Source: Thermocrispum agreste DSM 44070 (lineage in GTDB: Bacteria > Actinomycetota > Actinomycetes > Mycobacteriales > Pseudonocardiaceae). From it: 64,000 bases of DNA. The notes beneath the pieces are model-generated. The model was given only the letters and a program-made list of their open reading frames with translations, made no database searches and was not told where the DNA came from. This document shows positions 18,392 through 26,355 of this stretch, in pieces. Both the position numbers and the translations under genes were made by a program. How positions within the stretch are numbered: the first letter of the stretch is position 1; every line of letters starts with the position of its first letter. Location of the stretch: NCBI RefSeq assembly GCF_000427905.1, contig NZ_ATYX01000011.1:62001-126000 (forward strand), in the 5' to 3' direction.

Positions 18392-18569
18392 GGTTCTCCC
18401 CGCGGCCGTAGGCGCCTGCGGACGATCGCTGCTCGCAGTTCAGCTCACTCGTCCGCGCCGCTGCGGCCTCCCCGCGCTGCCCGCGTGACGGCGGCGCGCC
18501 CGGCGACCCCCCGAATCGCCGGATCTCGACCAGGACAACCTCACATCATCAAGGAGAAGGATCATCATC

Positions 18570-21500
18570 ATGCAGAACTGGGCAAAGCGCGGCCTCCAGA
18601 CTGCGCTGGTCACCGGCGGCCTGCTGATGCTGGGCACCGGCATCGCGTCCGCTGACGAGAAGGACGCGGTGAATCCGGACAAGCCGGCCAACCCGTTGGA
18701 CGCTTCGCTGACGATTCCGATCGACATCGGCAACAACGCGATCGGCACCCCGCTCGGCCAGGTCAACCTGCCCGAGGTCAAGAAGACCATCAGCACCAAG
18801 CCGGTCACCGACGCGCTGAAGGGCGCGGCGGCCAAGCTGTCCGGCCAGCGGGTGCAGCAGGCTGGCGAGAAGGCGGCTGCGGTCGCCCAGGGGGTGCAGC
18901 AGAAGGCCACCGCGGCCGCTCCGCAGCAAGCCAAGAAGGCCACCTCGTCGCACGAGGCAGGCACGCTGGAGGGCAACCGCGGCAGCGTGGACATCGTCGT
19001 CCCGGTGCAGATCGCCAACAACGCCATCGCGTTGCTCGGTGACGCCGAGGTGTCGGGCGGCGACCACCAGCAGACCTACGAGGGCGGCTCGGGCGTCACC
19101 ACCGACGGCTCCGGCGGGGTGCTGGCGGGCAACGTGGTGGACGTCGACTACGCACTGCCGGTGCAGATCGCCAACAACGCGCTCGGCGTCGGCGGCAAGG
19201 CGACCTCGACGGGCAACAACGCCACCCAGGAGATCAAGACCGGGGACCACACCGCCACCGACGGCTCCGGCGGGGTCCTCGCCGGGAACGTGATCGCCCC
19301 GCAGGGCGCCACCCCGGTGCAGCTGACCAACAACGCCGCGGCGCTCATCGGCAAGGCCGACTCCAGCGGCAACACCAGCGAGGTGAAGGCCCAGAGCGGC
19401 GGCTCGCTGCTGTCCGACGGGACCGACGGTGTGCTGGCGGGCAACGTGGCCGGTGTGCCGGTCGCGCTGCCGGTCGAGCTGAACAACTCGGCGCTTGCCG
19501 GCATCGGCAAGGCCCAGAGCACGGACAACGCCACCTCCGCGGAGGCCCAGGCGGGCGACGTGCGGCACGGCTCGCGGGTCATGAAGACCTACGCGGAGAC
19601 CCACGGTGACAACGGCGTGGCCTCCGGCACGCTGATCCAGCCGCAGGTGGCCAGCGACGTCAACGTGCACGGCCTGGCAGGTGCGGTGGGCGGCATCGCC
19701 GCTTCGGGGCTCGGCGAGAGCAAGAGCACCACGGCAGGCAACACCAGCAGCACGACCGCGCAGGCCGGTGGCTACTCGAACACCTCCGCGGTGGGCGGTG
19801 TGCTGAGCGGCACGGTGGCCGACGCGCCGGTGGCGTTCCCGGTCGAGGGCTACTGCGCGGCTGCCGGTGTGGTCGGCAAGGCTTCGGCGCAGTGCGACAA
19901 CGAGACCACGGCGAAGGCGGGCCGGGAGACGTTCACCGACGGCACCGACTCGGTGCTGGGCGGCACCACCGCCACCACCCCGGTCGGCGGCACGATCGAG
20001 GCGTTCGGCCTGGCCGGCTCGGTGATCGGGACGGCGGACGCCGAGGCGACCGAGACCAAGGAGATCAAGGCGGGCGGCTACAACGGCTCGCGCGGTGACG
20101 GCTCGGTCGGCGGTGGCAACATCGTCCAGACCCCGGTGGCGACCCCGATCGAGCTGTTCGGTGGCGCCGCTTCGCTGGTCGGCAACAGCTACGCCTCGGC
20201 AGAAGAGGAGAAGGACGTCAGCTCCGGTGGCGACGGCAACACCGAGGACGACAACGCGGTGCTGGCCTCCAACGTGATCGCCACGCCGATCGCGCAGCCG
20301 GTGCAGGCGTTCGGCCTGTCCGCTGCCGGTGTCGGCATCGCCGACGGCTTCGCCACCTCGGACACCGAGACCACCGCCGGTGGCAAGTACACCGGCTCCG
20401 GTGAGCACGCGGTCGGCTCCGGCAACATCGTCCAGGCGGCCAGCGCGGCTCCGATCCAGGTGTTCGGCGCGTCCGCTGCGGCGGGCGGCATCACCACCGC
20501 CGCTGCGGAGAACTTCAGCTCCACCTCCGCGGGTGGTGACAACGACACCAGCGGTGCCGGGAGCGTGGCGTCGGGCAACGTCGCGGCGGTGACCAACGCG
20601 CTGCCCGCGCAGGCACACGGCCTCGGCGCTTCGCTGATCGGCAACACCACGGCCTACTCGGACAACGTCACCGAGGCGTTCGCCGGTGGGATGACGACCA
20701 CCGACGGCTCCGGCGGGGCGCTGAGCGGCAACGTGGTCAACGGCCCGATCGGCGGTGCGGCCGGCGTGTTCGGTGACGCCGTCTCGGTCGTCGGGTTCGC
20801 CCAGGGCGCTGCGGGCAACGACGTGACGGCGATCAGCGGTGACTTCACCGAGACCAACGGTGACGGTGGCTCGGTGTCCGGCAATGTGCTGAGCGCCGAC
20901 GTGGTGCCGGTGGCCCAGGTGTTCGGTGACGCGGTGACCGTCGCCGGCTTCGCCGACGGCTGGGCGGAGAACAGCACCTACCCGTTCGCCGGTGGTGACA
21001 TCGCCAGCTCCGGCGAGGCTGGGGCGCTGAGCGGCAACGTCTTCGACCTGCCCGCTGCCGCGATCGCGCAGGTCCTGGGCAACGCGGTCGCCGTCGGCGG
21101 CCACGCGTTCGGCACCGCCGAGAACGAGGTGGTCGGCGCCGCGGGCGGCGCGGTCGACACCGACGCGATCGACGCGCAGCTGCCGGTCGGTGTGCTGGCT
21201 CAGGTGTACAACTTCAGCGTCGACGTGCTCGGCGAGGCGGTCGGCACGGTGACCGGCAACACCGTCGACGTCACCGTCGGCGAGGACGAGCTGCACAGCC
21301 TGGTGCTGGACGGCGCCGAGCTGCTCGCCACCGAGCTGCCGTCGGTGAACGGGCTGCCGGTGAAGACCGTGGCGTACCAGCGTTCCGGCGCCCCGGACGT
21401 CACCCAGGAGCTGCCGAAGATCGCCGACCTGCCCGAGCTGCCGGAACTGCCCGACGCCGGTGAGCTGCCGGTGGACGTCCAGCTGCCGCAGGTCGACCTG

Positions 21501-21623
21501 CCTGCGCCGGCTGACCTGCCGACGGTGGAGCGGAACGCCGGCATCAAGCAGACCGGGCTGCGTGGCCTGTGGGCCAAGCTGACCGGCGCGCTGAGCGGCA
21601 AGCAGATGCACATTCAGGGCTGA
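18570..21623 (+). CDS. Secreted protein of about 14 chaplin-like repeats
   Basis: 1017 residues, with ATG 18570 behind AAGGAG. A signal peptide spans 1-29 (cut near ASA/DEK). After a helical Ala/Gln/Lys-rich stretch (about 65-130) come roughly 14 units of about 55-60 residues. Each has a core such as GGVLAGNVVDVDYALPVQ then NNALGVGGKA, or GGALSGNVVNGPIGGAAGVF then GDAVSVVGFA, and a polar link rich in Thr, Asn, Asp and Gly. The core matches the chaplin pattern SGNvvqvPvhvPvNvCGNtvnViG, but nearly all units lack the two cysteines; only one (GYCAAAGVVGKASAQC) keeps a pair. The tail is Pro/Leu-rich with no LPxTG and no membrane helix. Chaplins form amyloid, hydrophobic coats on aerial hyphae; that role here is inference. 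Confidence 0.75.
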   Translation: MQNWAKRGLQTALVTGGLLMLGTGIASADEKDAVNPDKPANPLDASLTIPIDIGNNAIGTPLGQVNLPEVKKTISTKPVTDALKGAAAKLSGQRVQQAGEKAAAVAQGVQQKATAAAPQQAKKATSSHEAGTLEGNRGSVDIVVPVQIANNAIALLGDAEVSGGDHQQTYEGGSGVTTDGSGGVLAGNVVDVDYALPVQIANNALGVGGKATSTGNNATQEIKTGDHTATDGSGGVLAGNVIAPQGATPVQLTNNAAALIGKADSSGNTSEVKAQSGGSLLSDGTDGVLAGNVAGVPVALPVELNNSALAGIGKAQSTDNATSAEAQAGDVRHGSRVMKTYAETHGDNGVASGTLIQPQVASDVNVHGLAGAVGGIAASGLGESKSTTAGNTSSTTAQAGGYSNTSAVGGVLSGTVADAPVAFPVEGYCAAAGVVGKASAQCDNETTAKAGRETFTDGTDSVLGGTTATTPVGGTIEAFGLAGSVIGTADAEATETKEIKAGGYNGSRGDGSVGGGNIVQTPVATPIELFGGAASLVGNSYASAEEEKDVSSGGDGNTEDDNAVLASNVIATPIAQPVQAFGLSAAGVGIADGFATSDTETTAGGKYTGSGEHAVGSGNIVQAASAAPIQVFGASAAAGGITTAAAENFSSTSAGGDNDTSGAGSVASGNVAAVTNALPAQAHGLGASLIGNTTAYSDNVTEAFAGGMTTTDGSGGALSGNVVNGPIGGAAGVFGDAVSVVGFAQGAAGNDVTAISGDFTETNGDGGSVSGNVLSADVVPVAQVFGDAVTVAGFADGWAENSTYPFAGGDIASSGEAGALSGNVFDLPAAAIAQVLGNAVAVGGHAFGTAENEVVGAAGGAVDTDAIDAQLPVGVLAQVYNFSVDVLGEAVGTVTGNTVDVTVGEDELHSLVLDGAELLATELPSVNGLPVKTVAYQRSGAPDVTQELPKIADLPELPELPDAGELPVDVQLPQVDLPAPADLPTVERNAGIKQTGLRGLWAKLTGALSGKQMHIQG
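18963..21270 (+). repeat. Tandem chaplin-like coding repeats
   Basis: Protein-level repeats of about 55-60 residues (about 170-180 bases) run through this stretch of the gene. The best-kept DNA segment encodes DGSGGVLAGNV and recurs near 19107 and 19260, with a close variant near 20704. The units have diverged enough that long DNA identity is absent, so the array is old or under protein-level selection. Confidence 0.75.
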
Positions 21624-21645
21624 TCGAGTCATCGATCCTTCTCAC

Positions 21646-21686
21646 GGCCCCTCCCCGCGGTGCCAAGCGGGGAGGGGCCCCTTTTT
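21646..21686 (+). terminator. Intrinsic terminator of the chaplin-like gene
   Basis: A perfect 13-bp stem, GGCCCCTCCCCGC at 21646-21658 and its complement at 21667-21679, with an 8-base loop and a TTTTT run at 21682-21686. It stands 23 bases after the stop and is the most canonical terminator in the window. Confidence 0.9.
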
Positions 21687-21766
21687 GTGCAGGGTCGGAG
21701 GAGCTCCCTGCCGTGTCCGGTGTGCCTCTACGGGGCCGGATCGTGCGGGATCGGGGGCAGGTCCGA

Positions 21767-21957
21767 TTGCCGGATCGTGGGGTCCGGTAGTGGTGGCTTG
21801 CGTGCAGGGGTCGGCGGGAGTGGGTGCGGTGTGTGTGGGGGGGTCCTGGGGCGGAGGGTGCTGTGTGGCTCGGGGCGGTTCGGTTGCCGGATCGTGGGGT
21901 CCGGTAGTGGTGCTTGTCGTGTGGGGATCGGGCGGGAGTGGGTGCGGTGTTCGTGGG
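21767..21957. repeat. Pair of 74-base direct repeats
   Basis: Two copies of about 74 bases start at 21767 and 21884 (offset 117), both opening TTGCCGGATCGTGGGGTCCG and continuing GTAGTGGTG, then GGGCGGGAGTGGGTGCGG. They differ by a few substitutions and indels. The area is strongly G-rich on the plus strand and non-coding, between the chaplin-like gene and the ECF sigma gene. A partial third copy (GGGGCCGGATCGTGCGGG) lies near 21733. Possible duplicated regulatory or slippage product. Confidence 0.6.
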
Positions 21958-22203
21958 GTTCTGTGCGGGAGGGTGCGCTTCGTGCGGGGCTCGGGGCAAG
22001 ACTGACCGGTTACCGCGTCCGTGGCGTCCAGCGCTGCCGCCTCTCGCGCAGGGATCAGGAGCGGTCGATCGCCAAATCGGCGATTGTCAATCGGTACACC
22101 GGTACTGCTCGCTCGGGTGTATCTGCGGGTGTTCGCCGGTTCGGCTCCCACGCGGGAGCCGGGGGGCCGATATCGTGGGCGGCAGTGCGAATGGGGAGGA
22201 AGC

Positions 22204-22821
22204 ATGACCAAAGCTGACGTCGAGAGCGCCGTCGAGCGGACACTCGGACAGCTGCGACGAATGGATGCTCCCCAGTCGTTTCCCGAGGAGGCTTCCGGCG
22301 ACAAGGCACGCGACAAGCCGTTGACGCTGGCGGATCTGTACGAGACGCACCGGATGCGGTTGGTCCGGCTGGCGATCTTGCTGGTGGACGACGTTGCGAC
22401 CGCAGAGGACGTGGTGCAGGAGGCGTTCGCCGGACTGCACCGGAACTGGAAAGGGCTGCGTGATTCCGCGGCCGCCGTCGGATACCTGCGTGCGGCGGTC
22501 GTGAACGGAGCCAGGAGCGTGCTGCGCCGCCGGAAGACGGCACGGGAGTACGTCCCGCCGCATGCGGTGACGGCGCGGTCCGCGGAGTCCATGGCGATGA
22601 TGTCGGCCGAGCACCAGGCCGTGGTGCAGGCGTTGGCCAAGCTGCCGCCCCGGCAACGTGAGGTCCTGGTGCTGCGCTACTACGGCGGCTTGACCGAACA
22701 GCAGATCGCCGAGGCCACCGGGATCAGCAGGGGGTCGGTGAAGTCGACGGCCAGCCGGGGCCTGGACGCCCTCCAGCGCGTCATGCGTGAGGTCGAGCAG
22801 GCGACGATGAAGCGTACGTGA
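22204..22821 (+). CDS. ECF sigma factor, SigE family
   Basis: 205 residues; ATG 22204 is chosen because GGGGAGGAAGC lies directly upstream, although the frame is open further back. Region 2 is clear (LADLYETHRMRLVRLAILLV, DDVATAEDVVQEAF, LHRNWKGLRD) and region 4 has LPPRQREVLVLRYYGGLTEQ and the HTH IAEATGISRGSVKSTASRG. The SigE-family label fits ECF factors often encoded with a small membrane protein. It directs RNA polymerase to a specific promoter set, here unknown. The next gene starts 3 bases after its stop and encodes a short membrane protein, a likely regulator of this sigma. Confidence 0.88.
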   Translation: MTKADVESAVERTLGQLRRMDAPQSFPEEASGDKARDKPLTLADLYETHRMRLVRLAILLVDDVATAEDVVQEAFAGLHRNWKGLRDSAAAVGYLRAAVVNGARSVLRRRKTAREYVPPHAVTARSAESMAMMSAEHQAVVQALAKLPPRQREVLVLRYYGGLTEQQIAEATGISRGSVKSTASRGLDALQRVMREVEQATMKRT

Positions 22822-22824
22822 CCG

Positions 22825-23091
22825 ATGACTGACCGTGACGAGGAACGACTGATCGCCGACGCGCTGAAGGCGAAAGCCGGCCACGGCGGTGGAGCACTCT
22901 TCCGGCAAAGCTCATCCGAACGAGTTACGCAAGAACTACAGACGGTGGTTCCCGACGACTGGTCACCGAGCGTGCACGACGCCGGGATGCGGTCGGCGGG
23001 AGGGTCTGCGAGCCCGCGATGGATCTTGCTGCTCGCCGCGGCATTGGGCCTTGCCGCGGGCGCAGTCATCGGATTACTGACCGTGGTGTAG
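22825..23091 (+). CDS. Short membrane protein coupled to the ECF sigma gene
   Basis: 88 residues. The first 64 or so are polar and predicted cytoplasmic (MTDRDEERLIADALKAKAG, with RVTQELQTVV), and one C-terminal membrane helix (ILLLAAALGLAAGAVIGLL) ends the protein. The start is 3 bases after the sigma stop. Its position and topology suggest an anti-sigma or sigma-modulating role, but no zinc HxxxCxxC motif or other anti-sigma domain is seen, so the call rests on context only. Confidence 0.7.
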   Translation: MTDRDEERLIADALKAKAGHGGGALFRQSSSERVTQELQTVVPDDWSPSVHDAGMRSAGGSASPRWILLLAAALGLAAGAVIGLLTVV

Positions 23092-23283
23092 GCGCGATGA
23101 CGCGCCGTTGGCGAAATCCCTCGAATGTACCAATCGTGACGAACGGCCGTTTTCGCTATGATGACAGACAGTTCCTTCTTGTGTGTTACAAAGGCCCCAG
23201 TCCACGGTCACCTTGAGTAACACTTTCTCGTCGTCCTGGACCCCGGCGACGCCACGCGAAATCGGCGCTCGTTAGGGGTTCCT

Positions 23284-24015
23284 ATGTCCAGTTCCATCGC
23301 AGCGGCTCCGTCGTTCGGGGTGCGCCAGCACTTCATGCCCGCGCGGGGTGAGCGCCGGCAAGCCGCGCCTCCCAGCCGGGGGCAGGCCGGCCGCTCGGAG
23401 CAAGCAAGCCGGCCGCAACAAGCGAGCCGCGCGGAGCAAGCCACCCCCGATCCGTATGCGGAGCTCGTCGAAGCGGCCAAGGCGGGCGATCAATGGGCGA
23501 TCGAGCGCCTGATCGCCCAGCTGCGCCCGTTGATCGTGCGGTACTGTCGCGCCCGCATCGGCCGGTCGGTGAGCACCTTCGCCTCCGCCGACGACGTCGC
23601 CCAGGACGTGTGCATCGCGGTGCTGACCTCCCTGAGGTCGTACCGATCCACCGGCGCCAGCTTCCTCGGATTCGTCTACGGCATCGCCACCCACAAGATC
23701 ATGGACTTCCACCGCAAGTACTCCCGGGAACGGTCCACGCCGGTCGCGGACATCCCGGACGTGGTGACCACCGCCGCGGAACCGGAGCGGCGGTTGCTGC
23801 ACGACGAGCTGGGTCAGCAGGTGGGTGCGCTGCTCGCGGAACTGTCCGACACCCAGCGAGACGTCCTGACCCTGCGTCTCGTGGTCGGCTTGTCGGTGGC
23901 GGAGACCGCGCAGGCGACGTCGATGTCGCTCGGTGCGGTGCGGGTGTGCCAGCACCGTGCGCTGGCCAAGCTGCGGAAACTGCTGGCCGATCGCCAGGTC
24001 ACCGCGCAGGTGTAA
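23284..24015 (+). CDS. ECF sigma factor, SigD/ShbA type
   Basis: 243 residues from ATG 23284, with GGGG just upstream. The first 55 residues are disordered and Arg/Gln/Ala-rich, with a repeated SEQASRPQQASRAEQA pattern. Region 2 reads IVRYCRARIGRSVSTFASAD, DVAQDVCIAVLTSL, FLGFVYGIATHKIMDFHRKY, which is characteristic of the SigD (mycobacteria) / ShbA (Streptomyces) group. Region 4 has LSDTQRDVLTLRLVVGLSVA and VRVCQHRALAKLRKLL. ShbA drives transcription of the principal sigma gene in Streptomyces; whether that holds here is not visible. The usual partner anti-sigma gene is not seen immediately downstream. Confidence 0.8.
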   Translation: MSSSIAAAPSFGVRQHFMPARGERRQAAPPSRGQAGRSEQASRPQQASRAEQATPDPYAELVEAAKAGDQWAIERLIAQLRPLIVRYCRARIGRSVSTFASADDVAQDVCIAVLTSLRSYRSTGASFLGFVYGIATHKIMDFHRKYSRERSTPVADIPDVVTTAAEPERRLLHDELGQQVGALLAELSDTQRDVLTLRLVVGLSVAETAQATSMSLGAVRVCQHRALAKLRKLLADRQVTAQV

Positions 24016-24408
24016 GGCGTCGTCGACGGTGCAGCGTGCGACCGGTGTGGCCGTCCTCGGCGGTGAGCGCTCCCGGCAGAGGTGGCGCGGTGGTCTCGGC
24101 CTCGATCACCGTTGAGGTGGTGTCGGCCAGGGCTGCCGGCATGCGCTGGTGTGTTGTGCCTCGCGGTCGGGGGCCGGTTTCGGCGCGCTGGAGCTGGCCC
24201 GCGTCGATGTTGTGTCTCGCCGTAGGGGGCAGCGCATGGCTGTCCGTGGCCGTGGCCTGGTTCCGGTCACGCTCAGCTGGTGATCGACCGGGGATGCCTC
24301 GGAGCTGTCGGCATGCGCCCGCGATGGCCGGATCCCGGGCTTTCGACGGTGCGTGACAGGCCGACCGCGCTGCGAATGTGGCCGGCGACTCGGGTAGCGT
24401 GAAGTCCC
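24016..24408. other. Intergenic region, no gene recognised
   Basis: About 390 bases between the SigD-type gene and the first DedA gene. Frames are open in several directions from high GC, but none has a ribosome site with a recognisable product. I see no hairpin strong enough to call a terminator. Confidence 0.5.
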
Positions 24409-25101
24409 GTGGACCTCGCGTTGCCGATTGCCAAAGCGTCGCTGCTGCCGGAGTGGCTGGACCCCGAGCGACTGCTCGACGGTCTGACGCCGGCGGTCAT
24501 CGCCATCCTGTGCGTGATCCTGTTCGCCGAGAGCAGCATCTTCCCGGTGCTCCCCGGGGACTCGCTGCTGTTCACCGCGGGCTTGTTCGTGGCGACCGGG
24601 GCCATCGACGCTCCGCTGTGGTTGGTGTGCACGCTGGCCACCGTCGCGGCGGTCGTCGGCAACGTGGTCGGGTTCAGCATCGGGTGGAAGGTCGGGCCCG
24701 CGCTGTTCAAACCCGATTCGCGGTTCTTCAAGCCGCAGTACGTGGACAAGACGCACGCCTTTTTGGACAAGCACGGTGCCAAGGCGGTCGTGCTGGCCAG
24801 GTTCGTCCCGTTCGTGCGGACGTTCATCACCTGGATCGCCGGCGTGGGCCGGATGGATCCGCGCAAGTACTTCACCTTCACGGTGCTAGGCGGCATCCTG
24901 TGGGCGGCCGGGCTGATCGTGCTCGGCTACCTGCTCGGCGACATCGCGTTCATCCGGGACAACATCGACGCGATGGCGATCCTGATCGTGCTCGTGTCGG
25001 TACTGCCGATCGTGATCGAATACGTGCGGTCGCGCCGCAAGAAGAAGAACGCGGCCGAGTCGCAGGCCGATGAGCCGGTGCGCCCGCAAGCGGAGAACTG
25101 A
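24409..25101 (+). CDS. DedA family membrane protein
   Basis: 230 residues from GTG 24409. DedA/SNARE-associated domain hallmarks are present: ESSIFPVLPGDSLLFTAGLF, GNVVGFSIGWKVG, FLDKHGAKAVVLARFVPFVR then TFITWIAGVGRMDPRKY, and GGILWAAGLIVLGYLLGD. The FxRFxPxxRT stretch with its conserved Arg residues is the family core. DedA proteins are inner-membrane proteins linked to lipid-carrier flipping and proton-motive-force maintenance. The C-terminus is basic (RSRRKKKN). A second DedA gene of different sequence lies at 28120, so the two are not a recent duplication. No operon partner is evident. Confidence 0.9.
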   Translation: MDLALPIAKASLLPEWLDPERLLDGLTPAVIAILCVILFAESSIFPVLPGDSLLFTAGLFVATGAIDAPLWLVCTLATVAAVVGNVVGFSIGWKVGPALFKPDSRFFKPQYVDKTHAFLDKHGAKAVVLARFVPFVRTFITWIAGVGRMDPRKYFTFTVLGGILWAAGLIVLGYLLGDIAFIRDNIDAMAILIVLVSVLPIVIEYVRSRRKKKNAAESQADEPVRPQAEN

Positions 25102-25741
25102 TCGCGTCGGCGTGATGCGCTCGATCCGCCGGACGGCGATGCCCGGGCCGCGGCGCATCGAAGTGGCGTAACTGCTGCGCCTGGACGCGATGTTTTCGCG
25201 GCGGCCGCCTGCCCGCGCCGAGCACCCGGCTTGAAGCGTCCAAGCCGAGAGGTTCGCTCGGCGAGTGCGACGGCCGGACCTTTTTCCTGGTGCTTGGCAC
25301 GTGTGGACAGCGCTGCAGGCGTTGCCCAGCGGAAGCGCCTGCCCGTGACTGCCACTGATCGAGCGATCGGTCAGCGGCGCGCCGGGAACGCCCGGGCCGC
25401 GTGGGCATGGTCGTCGCTGCAGTCCGGGGTGCGTGAGGCTGTGGTTGCCGCTTGGGTTGGTGGGGCGGTGTTTGGCTCGGTACGGCGTGTGGCGGTGCGG
25501 CGGTCGGGTGAGCGGTCTGCGGTGTGTTGGACGCCGATCGAGTTGCGCACGGTCCGGCTCACCAGCCCACCGATGCCTTGGCACTGCGGTCTTCGCCCGG
25601 ATCGTCGGCGACCTCCCTTTCGGGCCGGTCAGCGGGCGCGGCCGTCACGGTGTGCAGCGCCGCCCGGGTGTAGGGCCGAAATCGTGCATCTGGTCACACG
25701 CCAGGAAATTCGGTTGCGACGCGCCCCGACTTCCTGGATAG
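25102..25741. other. Intergenic region before the MarR gene
   Basis: About 640 bases with no supported gene. The plus strand is G/T-rich around 25430-25530. Near the end, CCAGGAA (25701-25707) and TTCCTGG (25731-25737) form the outer arms of an imperfect 13+13 dyad just before the candidate -35 of the MarR promoter; it may be an operator or a terminator from upstream. Confidence 0.4.
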
Positions 25742-25778
25742 TTGACAGACGAAATTAGTTGATTGATGCAAGCAACTA
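25742..25778 (+). promoter_or_regulatory. Promoter and MarR-type operator
   Basis: TTGACA at 25742-25747 fits a -35 box. It is followed by the dyad TAGTTGnTTG (25756-25765) and CAAnCAACTA (25769-25778), in which 9 of 10 positions per arm are symmetric around a 3-base centre. The dyad overlaps the expected -10 and lies 14 bases before the MarR start, a standard site for autorepression. Confidence 0.6.
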
Positions 25779-25791
25779 GTGAGGCCATCCG

Positions 25792-26355
25792 ATGTCCGGT
25801 ACCGCCACCCCCACCGACCTTTCGGCGACCGTCACCGACTCCACCGGCGGGATGCCGCCGGAGAAGATGGTGAGCGCCGAGCGGCTCGGTGACACGTTCA
25901 GCCGGCTGATCCGGGTGCTGACCAAGGCCAAATTCCGGATGTCCAGCGAGCTCCCGGAGATCGAGCCGAGCGCCTTCCCCATCCTGGCCGTGCTGCACCG
26001 GGAAGGCCCGAGCCGGACGTCGACCATCGCGGAGCGGGTCCACGCCGACGTCTCCACGATCAGCAGGCAGACATCCGCACTGGTACAGGCCGGGTTCATC
26101 GAGCGGCAGGCGGATCCGAACGACGGACGGGCCTGCCTGCTCGCCCTCACCGAGGCCGGCCACGAGATTCACGAGCGCGTACGCGCGGTACGGAACCGAT
26201 GGCTGGCGACGATCTTGCAGCACTGGCCCGACGACGACGTCGACCGCCTGGTGACGCTGCTCGGCCGGCTCAGCGACGACATCACCCGCAACCTGGCAGC
26301 CACCGAACCATCCGCCGAACGCAATCGCGCATCGCACACCGAGAGGACCGCATGA
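25792..26355 (+). CDS. MarR family regulator
   Basis: 187 residues with ATG 25792 behind GTGAGG. The winged-helix domain covers about 45-140: FPILAVLHREGPSRTSTIAE, RVHADVSTISRQTSALVQAG then FIERQADPNDGRACLLALTE, where the wing D-x-x-D-x-R motif is intact. MarR dimers usually repress their own promoter and a neighbouring efflux gene until a ligand binds. Its stop overlaps the start of the DHA2 transporter gene as ATGA, so regulator and pump are one transcript. The dyad just upstream is its likely operator. The N-terminal 25 residues (Thr/Ser-rich) are probably disordered. Confidence 0.9.
   Translation: MSGTATPTDLSATVTDSTGGMPPEKMVSAERLGDTFSRLIRVLTKAKFRMSSELPEIEPSAFPILAVLHREGPSRTSTIAERVHADVSTISRQTSALVQAGFIERQADPNDGRACLLALTEAGHEIHERVRAVRNRWLATILQHWPDDDVDRLVTLLGRLSDDITRNLAATEPSAERNRASHTERTA

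Noticed and set aside
21430-21623. Sortase signal in the chaplin-like protein (LPDAG)
   Set aside because: It is not followed by a hydrophobic helix and basic tail, and lies in a Leu/Pro-rich stretch that gives the match by chance.
18549-21632. 1027-codon open frame on the minus strand across the chaplin-like gene
   Set aside because: Same length and place as the real gene, with no signal or domain; the plus strand has a signal peptide, ribosome site and terminator.
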